A DNA stretch of 64,000 nt, from NCBI GenBank assembly GCA_014898425.1, contig RCSZ01000004.1, forward strand, positions 2,356,001 to 2,420,000, in the 5' to 3' direction. The notes beneath the pieces are model-generated. The model was given only the letters and a program-made list of their open reading frames with translations, searched no databases and was not told where the DNA came from. Every line of letters begins with the position of its first letter. The first letter of the stretch is position 1. The stretch is from Botryotinia globosa (taxonomy: Eukaryota; Ascomycota; Leotiomycetes; Helotiales; Sclerotiniaceae). A program made the position numbers and the translations under genes. Below are positions 23,324 to 33,875 of the stretch, in pieces.

Positions 23324-24475
23324 CTACCACGGAGCTCCTTCAAAGATCTGTGCGAGCCCCTTATATTTATTCAAGGGCGATCCATCTTCATGGGCTGGAA
23401 TCCACGCCTCAAAAGAGAAACAGTAAAGCCTAGGCTCAGGCGCCTTTTTACCCAAAGTTTCCCAATTAGAATCGACATCAAGCTCGCAAAGCGACGCCAT
23501 TGTAACCTTTACTTTCTTCCAAAACTCAAACTTCTCTCTATTTTTCATCCCTTGCAAATCTTTGAGATGACGCTGATAGTCAGTTCTCTCTATCTTGACA
23601 TTTTCAAGCACAATCTTTATACGAGTCATGTGGTTTCTTTCAATCAAGCAGCCAGAATCGTCCCAATAGTCGTCATACCACATTTCTGTGTCTATATCGA
23701 TCGTATGATACCCCCTCATTTTGCATAAACGGTAATTAACTGCAAAATCTTTGACCGAATATTTTGAAATAATCTGAAGAACTTTAATATCAGGACATCT
23801 TTTGGGAAGACTGGCCAGAAGAGCGTGATACTCTATCATTCGAAGCCGAACGAGTTGATTGAAGTTAGTCGGAAATGTGGTAATTGCAAGGCGCTCAACT
23901 TTGGAGAGATCTATCCTTCTCCCGTTATGATTCAGCAATGCAAGATCTGGTATATTGAGCATCAGGATGTCCCTCACAGGATCTATGTATGTTTGTACGA
24001 GACGTCTATCATTTGCCCAGAAATGGCGAATTGGTGGTTGCCCACGATAACTTCGCACAATACCGTGCGGATCTGGTGTCGATAATCTAATGTGTTTCAA
24101 CTGGTCATAAACCACTTCTCGTGAGAGCTTGCAGGCATTCAAAAGCGGCAGCAAATGGTTCGCAGGTGATATCTCATCATTGATTGAAAGCAAAAATTTG
24201 CCGGGGTGCTTATGTAGTTCGAAGTAGAAATCAACAACTTTTGAATTGCGATGAGGAACAGCCTTCTCGAAAACCAGCTTCCGTAGCTCGGGAGGCAAAA
24301 GCTTGAATTTGGGGAAAGTAGGAATGTTCTTCTCGGGTGGTGGGAACAACTGGTGTGCCGAGCTGTGATATGGGAAAAAGTTGTCGGGTAGAAAATCAAT
24401 GGATGATTCAGAGAGGAAAAGCGGAGATAGATCTGTTAGAAACTTAGTGCTACACACATGCAATTGGACATTCAA
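23324..24475 (-). CDS. 2EXR-domain protein, intact
   Basis: Single exon, 383 residues, ATG at 24475. From about residue 53 it has the 2EXR signature: FPKFKLLPPELRKLVFEKAVPHR, then LLPLLNACKLSREVVYDQ and DPVRDILMLNIPDL, followed by SKVERLAITTFPTNFN, which corresponds to the conserved VR.LA strand. The C-terminal half (MRIKIVLENVKIERTD, FEFWKKVKVTM) is less conserved in the family. No signal peptide or membrane segment. 2EXR proteins are numerous in Leotiomycetes and have no proven biochemical role. A decayed relative lies at 10427-11261. The first 45 residues are Ser/Phe-rich and could be an over-extended start; no better ATG is in frame before the domain. Confidence 0.8.
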   Translation of the reverse strand: MNVQLHVCSTKFLTDLSPLFLSESSIDFLPDNFFPYHSSAHQLFPPPEKNIPTFPKFKLLPPELRKLVFEKAVPHRNSKVVDFYFELHKHPGKFLLSINDEISPANHLLPLLNACKLSREVVYDQLKHIRLSTPDPHGIVRSYRGQPPIRHFWANDRRLVQTYIDPVRDILMLNIPDLALLNHNGRRIDLSKVERLAITTFPTNFNQLVRLRMIEYHALLASLPKRCPDIKVLQIISKYSVKDFAVNYRLCKMRGYHTIDIDTEMWYDDYWDDSGCLIERNHMTRIKIVLENVKIERTDYQRHLKDLQGMKNREKFEFWKKVKVTMASLCELDVDSNWETLGKKAPEPRLYCFSFEAWIPAHEDGSPLNKYKGLAQIFEGAPW

Positions 24476-25599
24476 TGGAATTCGTACTTTGTGGGTCTAT
24501 CAATTCCATAGTGAGGCAGAAAGGTAAAATTAGGTGCCACTCCTCAATTTCTAGAATGTAGATAACGATGAGTGAGGTCGAAACTGAGTGAAAAACTCTT
24601 ATTTTGACCTAATTTCGTGGTTTCGAAGGTGCAAACTATATGTAGCTCAGAGATCAAGATATCGTCTTCAACGAGAAATGATTCCTAACTGTAAATTTTC
24701 AGGGTATCGAGGTTCAGAGACGAATAGCTTGGAAAAATCGTCTGCCGTGGAAGTTCTTCACCATGCCACTTCAAGTGGTCGGATAAAAGAAATGAGAAAC
24801 AAATATTGTTTTTATGTATAGAAATTTCTTGTTTCAAAACTTGAGCTTACGATGAGGATGTGCAAAACTGATTATGTACGTACGATCTTGTAGCTCCTGT
24901 AACTTAAGAAACCGAAAAGATAAATGAGTAGAAAGTTTCGCCTTTACAAGGTGCTCATATGGAAAGTGCCATCCAGGCTCGTGTGCATAAGGCAAGAATG
25001 TCGTACATGTAACCTCTTCCCATTCTGGATGGATAGCCCACTCTCAAATTTAACACAGTATTGCCAGGGTTCTCAAGCATTTGAGGAAATCGCGCCGGTC
25101 GAGCGAAATGCATGTTCATGGTGTAGGAAAAAAATAATCAACAGAAATTATAAATGTGTTAGTTTATTGCAGTCCATTCAAGTTCATATTTGCAGAAGAA
25201 GAAGGCTGATTTCATAGTTAACGAGTTTGAAGCGAGATTTTCTAGACCCAATAACCTAGTAAATGGGTGTTTTCAGCCCCTATGTGCTAAATCAAAGTGA
25301 TGAAACATCAAGTTAGGGAACTTATACAAAGTCTAGGCATGATACCAAACCCTTTAACCTACATACCATAATGCAGCTTGGGGATGGCAGACGATCACGG
25401 GATCATTACTTCGCCGAAGCACTCGAACAAACATCACAGAACTTAGTCTTCACACTTGGGACATCATAAGCAGAGAAGTGGTTTTCATAAAAAAGCGCGA
25501 CACCAGGTAAACTAACGAAAATCTTCTCTGCACATCCTATCCATCAATCACAAATCAAAAGATTGAGATCAAGCCAAAGGATTCAGCATCCTTCACCGA
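24476..25599. other. Intergenic, no supported gene
   Basis: Short frames only and no recognised motif. The upstream part carries the promoter of the 2EXR gene. Confidence 0.5.
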
Positions 25600-26415
25600 C
25601 TAATGTCGTGCCTTTCTTCGATGCTCCAAAGCCTTGTCACTTCTACTGTAAGTCTTTCCACAGCCGGTTCTGGGACACTGATGAGCGCGACGTCCTACTC
25701 CGTGAACGGATGCCATGTGGCGTGGAAGATCCGTGCGACGAGAAAAGGTACGCGGACAACACGTACAAGTGGTACATTGGGGAGCTTGCTGTCCGGAAGG
25801 GAGAATAGGCTGTTGAGTAGGTACTTGGGTAGGTAAGTAGGAAGTACTGTCTGGATTAATGAAGGGTTGTGGGTATATAACCGGGTCAAACATAGGGCCC
25901 GGCTGATTGGGGGCGATGGCATCAGTATAATCAATGCTTTGAAATCCATTGAAAAAATCCAATTCGATAGCATTCAAGTTGATGTCCGTAAACTGGTCAT
26001 TCTCGGCAGATGCTTCGATTGGGAAGCTGATAAAGGACCCTGGAACCAAAAGGCTGGACAGGTCGATACTAGGGTGCATTGTGCCTGCATAATTCGGAAG
26101 GCCAAACGAGTTCTATTGCCTAGTGGCTTCCAAGTCAGGATAGGCATTTTCGAAATGTCCACTGAAGGCTGGCGCGGGTTGAAACCCATCGAATGAATCG
26201 ATAGTGGTGTAGGAAGTAAATCTGATCTCTGTTTCAGACTGGTGTGTCTGCGAAATTTAGGACAAAAAAACTCTCACCCAATCAGCCCCGTTACCAAAGC
26301 CCATGCTAGGGTAAGGTGACAGGCCAATATCCGGGGGAGTGGTTTGTTGATGTTGATCAATTGGCTCTAAAGTCATCTCTGCGAGAGAGATTGTCTCGTG
26401 GCGTGCAGCTTGCAT
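25600..26415 (-). CDS. C2H2 zinc-finger protein with an in-frame stop
   Basis: Exon 1 (26415-26278) starts MQAARHETISLAEMTLEPID and ends GNGADW at a GTGAGA donor. The second exon continues ETEIRFTSYTTIDSFDGFQP and ...FENAYPDLEATRQ, then TAG at 26115-26113, then NSFGLPNYAGTMHPSIDLSS to the end at 25600. Two C2H2 fingers lie at the C-terminus: C-x2-C-x12-H-x4-H (TCCPRTFSRRTDLPRHMASVH) and C-x4-C-x12-H-x5-H (CPRTGCGKTYSRSDKALEH). The protein is therefore probably a DNA-binding regulator. CAG to TAG would explain the stop and is a CpA to TpA change. An ATG at 26079 could give a 159-residue product with both fingers. The intron is unusually short: 30 nt, or 39 nt with the next in-frame CAG. Confidence 0.6.
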
Positions 26416-27048
26416 GAGGGCGATGCGCTAAGGACGTTGGCTAACCGAGTGTTACTGTAAAACAAAGGTAAGGCTGTCGATGCTGTCCAATAAATGGGCA
26501 AAAAAGTAGTGATGAGTGCGAAAAAAAAGCTCAAAACTGGGTAGGGGAAGGGTGCGAAGTATATAATTCTTCACTGCGCTGCAAAAAATGGCGTGTTGGT
26601 ACTGCATACTCGCCCTTAGCTTCGCCCTCCATGGTAGTGTTGTCAGGTTGAGGGCGCTGATCCCTATGTCACGGCAAAGCAGCCAATACGAATCAAATAC
26701 TCTATTTGAAGTGGTTCTGGTGCTTGGGTGAAGATTTATTTACATCGTTTATAGGTTCCTGCATAAGCTCTACCGTCCAATCTGAATGACGTTGAGAGAA
26801 TGGCAATTGCAAATCGCGTAGAGAATGAGTCAAAGAGATATGTACTCGAGAAACCGGTCCATTCTCCTTGTTTTTCTATTCTCCCAATTTTGGAACTAAT
26901 ATACTACTGAGAATACCGAATTTGCGAAAACACTTACTTCGTTGGGCCAAGAGACACGAGACAACTAGACTGTGTCATAGCAAGAGAGAATGAGGGAAAT
27001 TTGGCGGGAATTGAGGACAGTAAATCATAAGGAGTGAAAAAACAATAA
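26416..27048. other. Intergenic upstream of the zinc-finger gene
   Basis: Likely promoter and leader of the zinc-finger gene; no named element seen. Confidence 0.4.
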
Positions 27049-27723
27049 GGGCTAGTTTAGATATATAAATCCGCGTTGAATTTGTTGAATATTCTATTCT
27101 TTTTGAAAACGGATTTTGAATTTATGTTTGAATATTGAATTACGGGTTTTATCAAATAATTTGCATTTCAATGAATTTAGTATATTTTGAGGTGGGAAGA
27201 GAGTGAATCATTTTAAAATGATATTAAATAATCTATATTTTTTAATAAATTTGTATGGGAAAATGAAAATATGGATTAAAAATAAGGATTAAAAAAAGTA
27301 GATTTTATTAAATCTGTTGAAATAATCTGTTCTTTTTATAGACTTTTATAGACTTTAAAATCTAAAACTTTAATAAATAAAGTCTAAAGTTATAATAGAT
27401 AAAGTTTAAAGTTATAGATTTATTTTAAATTAGAATTTAAATTTAAATAAAGTTATCTTTATATTTATTTATTCAACTATTTAAATAATAATAACAAACT
27501 AAAAATCCGAATTATTTTATTTGATTTATATATATATTATATATATATTTTATTTCCTTTTATTTCAATAGATTTTCTAATAAATTTAATATATAAATTA
27601 TAAAATTATAGATCAATAATCTGCTCTTTTTGAAACAGATTATTATTATTACAAAATCCGTGGTAGTACAAAAAGCAGATTATTTCAATAGATTCAGTAT
27701 GGATTTTGCATCCAAACTAGCCC
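27049..27723. mobile_element. MITE with TAA target duplication, 675 bp
   Basis: Left end GGGCTAGTTTAGATATATAA; complement of the right end GGGCTAGTTTGGATGCAAAA, both followed by ATCC-like sequence. TAA flanks both sides (27046-27048 and 27724-27726). The interior is AT-rich and non-coding and contains several inverted copies of AATCTGTTCTTTTTGAAA-like words (near 27090, 27315 and 27620), so subterminal repeats are present. Ends and duplication fit a Tourist/PIF-Harbinger-type element, as for 11693-12052, but the sequence family differs. Confidence 0.9.
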
Positions 27724-28400
27724 TAAGAGTGCAGCAATTTCTTATGTTCTCGCTACCTTTGAAATGCTGGATATATGAATGACTGCTCTAATAATGGAAA
27801 GCATTTGATAAGATAGTAGATGAATGAATAGTGCATGAAATATTTACGATGATGGACGATTCTCTTCGGATAACAAGGCTAGGTATGTAGGGGGAGAATC
27901 TGACGTGATCACGTGTGGTAGGTGATATCAAGATTCTGTAATGAGTATTTGGTACGAAAGGACCTACCTCTCAGAACATTCGCCTTCAGAGCATGCTAGA
28001 GCCTGGCAACACTTCTGTTCTTGGGAGGTGAGAGTTCCAACCTGTGCGGGGTCGTGGTCTTCCCAGAAAACAATGGAGGGTATAGAAGAATTTTGAGCAG
28101 TTTTTACAGCCTTGTTAAAGAGATGTTGCAAAAGGAGAATGTCGGAGTTTATGGGAATTGGTGAATGAAATATTGCAATTAATGGAGGTTAGTGAAGCTG
28201 TAGATTTAGGTGACTTTCACCGAATCTAAGCCTAGTTATAAATATAATCGAGGAAAGCACGTAGAACATGGTTGAGAGATCGGCTTCAAAAGCTAACATT
28301 ATCATGAATTGGTGTCATAAAGCTGATGATATCTAGCTCAACGCAGTCTATTTTCAAAGCCTTGCAGTGTTCCGTCTACGCAAAATTGCCGTTCTGTTCC
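27724..28400. other. Intergenic
   Basis: No gene supported; likely 3' region of the SDR-like gene. Confidence 0.5.
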
Positions 28401-29090
28401 TTACTGGACCAACAGCTCAACATCTCTGCTTCCCTTCTTCTGCTCCCATAACTCCCAAAACTTAGTAGCAATATGTTTTGGGTTATTAACCGGCTCTTGT
28501 TCGCTGACTGGACCCCCAATCGTCACAAGAGCAACGTGCACCTCATCCTTCGTCTGCTCAATCAACAACTTAACCAAGTTTGCTTGTGCAGCCTTTGCCA
28601 TACTGAGTGAGAATACAGGCGCAAAAGGTTGATAAATAATAGGCGAACTGGTGACAAAAAGCGAAGGATGAGACTCCGGCTTCTCCTTTGCTAATGCTTG
28701 TAAACCTGGAAGTAACACTTTTGCAGTTGTGTACAATCCCAAGTTTGGAATTTTGAAATCTTCGACAATGTCTGCCTCGCTGTACTCGCCGAAATTTCCG
28801 TAGCTGACACGGGCCGCATTGTAGATCACTACTTCTGGGGAGCCGACTTCTTTAACGGCGGTCTGAAGAGCGGATGTCAGACCGGGGGTATCGATCACAT
28901 CAGCTGTGTAGGTGTGGATTTTAGCTGATGGAGCTGCGGCGGCAATGAAGTCGCGGGATGCAGAGAGGGTGGATTTAGAACGTGCAAAGAGTGCAATGTG
29001 TGTGAAAGTGTGGGTCGCGAAAAGGCGTGGGATGTGAGATCCGATCATGGGGCCGGTACCGACAATGAAAAGAGGTCCTGGGGAAGACAT
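28401..29090 (-). CDS. Short-chain dehydrogenase/reductase-like protein with atypical active site
   Basis: 229 residues from the ATG at 29090; upstream in-frame codons look like leader sequence. The N-terminus LFIVGTGPMIGSHIPRLFA holds a Gly-rich nucleotide-binding loop (G-x-G-x-x-x-G), then HIALFARSKSTL and the cofactor-site VIYNAARVSYG. The usual SDR Tyr-x3-Lys is absent where expected: the segment reads FSLSMAKAAQANLVKLL, so Ser replaces Tyr while Lys stays. A Ser-containing strand VTSSPI precedes it. It may be a reductase with altered chemistry or a non-catalytic binding protein. It is single exon with a GC-richer frame and no clear pathway partner nearby. Confidence 0.8.
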   Translation of the reverse strand: MSSPGPLFIVGTGPMIGSHIPRLFATHTFTHIALFARSKSTLSASRDFIAAAAPSAKIHTYTADVIDTPGLTSALQTAVKEVGSPEVVIYNAARVSYGNFGEYSEADIVEDFKIPNLGLYTTAKVLLPGLQALAKEKPESHPSLFVTSSPIIYQPFAPVFSLSMAKAAQANLVKLLIEQTKDEVHVALVTIGGPVSEQEPVNNPKHIATKFWELWEQKKGSRDVELLVQ

Positions 29091-30307
29091 GATTGTGTTT
29101 CTTGTTGATTTGAAGAATGTATGTGTTTGTGAGGATAGAGAACTGGAGGAAATCGATTTGAAAGTGGTAGAAATAGGTATACTGTGCCGTACGCTTATGT
29201 GGATGTTTTGCTTGTGAGGAGGTATATTACCATATACATATATTTCAATCAAAACTATAGACGCCACTACGGGACGGCCGTGGATGCACTAGACCTTATT
29301 TATGTAAGGATTCACTCGATGGTCACTTACAGCCAAGAACTGCAAGCGCTCCGCAGTTCTAGGATTGGGGTATCATTGCAACGAGAGACGTACAGGTATC
29401 TTAGTAGTACTCGACAGGACCTAGTTGCCACGATGTGATGGTGAGATTCATATACCCTTGTCCTTGATGAATTAAGCATATACCGCGAAGTAGCCATGGA
29501 GTCACGGAGTTGGATTCTGACTGCTTTTGATGGAAAGGTAAGGGGTGAATGGGGTATGTGCTAATGATCCTATGGTGTTGTGTTAGCATTGTCAGATCTG
29601 TCGTAATCCATGTTGTGATCTGATGAAAGGCATTCATCGCCGATATTGCAATTAACACGATGAGAGACAAAGCGTGTGATTAGGTTCCCTAAAATAGTCA
29701 CTCTCCTGTCCAAGAACACAAAGTACCTACCTACCTAGGTAGTTGGATCAATTCTGATACTATTGTGGCAAGTGCTTGTCAAGCTGGAGGATTGTAGAAT
29801 GGCGACGTTGGATTGTTCATATGTTACCCGAAATAAGCGTATAGTCTAGCATTATGAAGAGGGGTGTCCAAGGGTAAGATCAATAACGACTAAAATATAA
29901 TTAGTCAGCGACGGTGATGAGCGCAGATAATTCCGCAATCAATTTATTACTGTATTGTCTTATGTAAGCATTTAAGCTTCCCGCCTCTCCACAACTGACC
30001 ATTTCGGGAAATGACTGCCTTATTAGTGCTAACTGTGAATTTTGTTGGATAAGGTTATTAGAAGAAAGATATCCTCAGGCACGCAATCACAGTTTTTCTC
30101 TCAACGGTATGATTTTGGCAATTATGCACTCTGCGCATCACGAAATCCTGTATGACAATGAAAAGACCTTTGTTACTTATGTTGGACGTCTATCTAAATT
30201 ATGGTATTTTTACATCGGGATATAAGGTCAGATTGAAAAACTCGATATACATGCAGTTGCATTTCCCTCACAAAGTAACCAGCAGATCCAACTCGATTTT
30301 CCTAATT
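29091..30307. other. Intergenic, no supported gene
   Basis: Only short frames. The stretch near 29700-29760 has CCTACCTACCTAGGTAG-like simple sequence. Confidence 0.5.
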
Positions 30308-31709
30308 CTAGGCTTTGGATGGGCCAAAGGAAGAAGCCCAAGGATCATACGAGTCTGATGCCATCAGCTCTTGCATATGTCGTCTACGAATGCCTACATT
30401 GCCACCGTCAAAAATTGGTAAGACAATGGCTGTGTTCAATAGGGCCCCGAAGGGCTGCTCGGTACTATATGCAGTTCTGTGATGGATAATTAGTGACTTT
30501 GATACTTTGTGAAGAACGGTGTGAAAGGGAACTTACATTCCAACAGCATTAATGGCTTCTGTAACTGCTTTGACGCTCTCTTCTGAGCAATAAATCTTCG
30601 CAGCCAATGCCAATTCACGTCTGGCAGCATAATCACCTGGCCCATTCTCAAGGGTATGAGCTGCCTTCCATGTCAAAGCTCTGGAGGCTTCTGCCTTCAT
30701 TTTGATACCGCTTAGGATATCTGCGAAAGCTTGTCTTGACAACAAAGATTCCGCTCCTCTACGATTATCGGCTTTGGCAAATGCTAGAGCTGCCTCGAAA
30801 GCGGCTCTCATAATACTGACACTCATGGCACCAACCAAAACAGCTGAACAATCGAATGCTCCAGATACCACAGGAACACCTTGACCTGGTGGACATAGAA
30901 CGTTCTTGGTAGGAACTCTTAAGTTGGTATATTTGATATGTGGGCCAGAGCAAGCTGGGTGTCCGGCAGTTGCTACATGTTTTAGTGTTTTGAATGCCCC
31001 CTTTTCATTACGTTCAATGTCGGCTCTGCTTACAAGCAGTATCATGATTGCGTCGGCGGGGACATCTGAAGTAACACTAGGATCACGGCAGACTACACAT
31101 TGAAGGTCTGCACCTTCAAAGTCCCAGCCTGCACAATTGGTAGCCCACATCTGTTTTTCAGATTAGTATCAGTCCCAGATGTTGGTTCAATTTTCTTGAA
31201 GTTCTTCTTACCTTTTCTCCATTAAGTACCCATTCATCACCTTCAAGTGTGGCCGTTGTGTTGAGCCCCGGAGCACCCTTCTCTAAAAAGTTTGCAACTC
31301 CTCCTGGTTCGGAGAATACTAAACTTGCTAATGGTGCCCCTTTACCATTCAAAAATGGTTCTAAGAATTCTTTGTGCTCTTCTTTCCCAACCAAATTCAA
31401 TGGTGTCAATCCCAATCCAGTTGCAAAGATTGTCAAAGATGCGGAAGGGTCGACAGCATACATTTCCTCAACCAAGATAGTTGCTTCAGTTAAGCTTCCA
31501 CCTGCTCCTCCGATATGAGGTCCTATCAAGCCTTTGATCATGCCCCCAGCTGTTGCATCAGCATAAAAAGGCTTCAATGATTGAAATTGTTGCTCGTCTT
31601 TCTCCGCGGAGTAAACCTTCTTGATATCTTTTAGAGGGCCAGCAGCGAATGCAGCTGCATGTTTTCGGATGCCATCCTCAGATGCAGAGAGTTGAAAGTC
31701 AATAGGCAT
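30308..31709 (-). CDS. Nitroalkane-oxidase-like acyl-CoA dehydrogenase family flavoprotein (3 exons)
   Basis: Exons 31709-31212, 31150-30537 and 30476-30308; introns of 61 and 60 nt with GTAAGA/GTAAGT donors and CAG acceptors; 426 residues. The fold is that of acyl-CoA dehydrogenases (FAD enzymes): PLASLVFSEPGG, WVLNGEKMWATNCAGWD, CSAVLVGAMSVSIMRAAFE, and C-terminal IFDGGNVGIRRRHMQ. The order and spacing match fungal nitroalkane oxidase more closely than beta-oxidation enzymes, and Asp394 in the FDGGN motif corresponds to its catalytic Asp, where acyl-CoA dehydrogenases use Glu. I infer oxidation of nitroalkanes or a related carbon acid; the substrate is not provable here. There is no peroxisomal SKL; the end is SFGPSKA. 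The last exon is missed if introns are ignored. Confidence 0.87.
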
Positions 31710-32486
31710 GTTGTAAAGTTTTTTGAACGGATATTTTTTGTGAAGGATGCTGTCAGAAAGCTTTCAGAAGAAAAAGTATGTGAAACTCTGTGTTTGTTTG
31801 TCTGTTTGCAAATTATTTTGTAGAAAATCAGAATTGAGAGTTGTTGAAATACAAAAAGAAATTCGAACTTTATGAGGGGTAGTAATCCAAAATAAGACTA
31901 GGGCTGATGTAAAATGCGGAACAGTCGAATTGAGTTCGTTGGAAGGATGTTTGTGGCAGGGTTTATCATATCATGGCTGATATTCTGACAAGCGATTGCT
32001 GACATGCCTCTTGGCCGATGGTCTTACAGGCATTGCCAATTTGTCAAGCACTGCATGCCACGATCCTATTGTAATACTAAGCCCTTGAGCTAACCCTAAC
32101 ACAAAACGCTATTCTCGTCCTGTACAGTATCATCTTCTTAACTCGATTTATTCAAGGATTCCGGGAGTATGGCCTTACGTATGATAAGGTATCCTGCATT
32201 CAAATCTCGTTATGTTTTTCATCGCCTCAACGGGCAAGATTACAACCCTGTTTGGGATTCACATAGGTAGGATTACCGGCATGTATAATTTGTTTCGAGA
32301 ACGATAGTTGTTCATCCTTCTTTATCATATTTACTGTGCCATTGCTGCGCAGCCCCTGACGTTAAGTATTGGGTCTGCTCACTTTTTATTTCTGCACAAA
32401 AGCTGCATATATCTCCTCGGAATAGCAACCAACTGTTTGTTTATTGTCCGACTTTACATTTCATTTTCTAAACTAGTTAAATCGCA
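31710..32486. promoter_or_regulatory. Divergent promoter region
   Basis: Lies between the start codons of the nitroalkane-oxidase-like gene (minus) and the rhodopsin-domain gene (plus). No identifiable element. Confidence 0.4.
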
Positions 32487-33875
32487 ATGTCAGCCACGGA
32501 CCCCAACATACCGCATGATTCCAAGGTGGATCAGATTTTGGGAGTATGTTCTGCTATGTTAGTCATTACTACAATAGTGGTAGCAGCAAGAATTTGGACC
32601 CGATTGAAGCTTGCTAAAGGTGGACTTGGATCCGATGACTGGTGTATAATTGTTGCTTGGGTTTTGGCTATAGCTTTTGATCTTGATCCAATTAATCGTG
32701 AGTTCTTTCTGAAAGGATATAGAATGATATTCTGTTTGCTGTCGGAGTCATGCCATCGCCCTTGGGGTGAAGCAAATGTCAAACTTACGAATGTGACTGA
32801 CCTGTTTAACAGAAGTAAAATTTGGATTGGGTCAACACATATATGATTTGCCTGAAAGTACAAATTTCAGTGCATCTCTCGAGGTGAATCCAGCAAACTC
32901 AGCTATGAATCTCCTATCATATTAACAGAAATCTAAGCTCTATTATTTCGGCGAAATTATCTACTTTATCTGTGTGGCTGTCACAAAAATAGCTATCCTC
33001 ATCCTCTATCTTCGTCTAGCCACTTCCAAAGTTCTTCGAACCCTTATCTGGGGTGTAATGGCCTTCGTGGCTCTTACATCTCTATCCTTCGTTATTGCAA
33101 CTATCTTCCAATGTACGCCGATTTCCAAGGCTTGGGAACAACCTGTTACGGACAAGGGGCACTGTATCCAAGTCAATGCTTTGTTCTATGCCAATGCTGG
33201 TTTGGATATCTTTCAGGATTTGATTATATACGTTTTGCCAATGAAGATGTTGTATTCGATTCAGATACCGAGGAGACAGAAATATGCCCTTATGATTGTT
33301 TTTGCGGTAGGAGGATTTGTGGTTGTCACGGGCATGATTAGACTTTATTACTTGCAAGGTGCTCAAGCATCGCAGGATCCTTCTTGTGAGTACTTTTCCT
33401 ATTGATATCAGCAATTCTTTCAGGAGATTTGTTGTCTAACAGCAATCCAGATGACAATGTAGGTGGTGCCGTCTGGTCCTCCATCGAATGCAACATAGGT
33501 GTAGTGTGTGCCTCGCTCCCACACTTCAAACCCCTCTTCGATCGATTCTTCCCCTCATTAATGGGCCGCTCCGCTGGCGCTTCAAATCAAAATGGACATT
33601 CGGGGCCAGACTTGAGAAAAAACTATGTTAAACAGAATAACGAATATGAGTTGGAAAATGGAGGCCCAAAGAAGAAGATGTGGAAAGATACTTATGAGGG
33701 CAAATATGGGAGAGATTTGGTCAATAATATTGAGGGGGGTGATACGATATACGGGGGAAATGATAGCGAGGAGAGGTTGAGGGAGGTGACGCCGCCAGAG
33801 GCTGAGGGACACAACGGAGGGGGGATCTACAAAAGCACGAAGATTGTGGTTAGTAGGTTGCCGGCTGAGAGGTGA
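32487..33875 (+). CDS. Fungal-rhodopsin-domain integral membrane protein (4 exons)
   Basis: Exons 32487-32697, 32813-32883, 32929-33385 and 33451-33875; 387 residues. Introns have GTGAGT, GTGAAT and GTGAGT donors and CAG acceptors; the last acceptor (AATCCAG) joins QDPS to YDNVGGAVW. The protein has about six to seven hydrophobic helices, e.g. ICSAMLVITTIVVAARIW-type, CIIVAWVLAIAF, IIYFICVAVTKIAILILYL, VALTSLSFVIATIFQC and YALMIVFAVGGFVVVTGMI. GLGSDDWCII, KFGLGQHI, QCTPISKAWE and WSSIECNIGVVCASLP are hallmarks of this family, which includes PTH11-related proteins. No CFEM domain is present. The C-terminal tail is cytosolic and charged. A role in sensing at the plasma membrane is possible but unproven. 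Confidence 0.88.
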
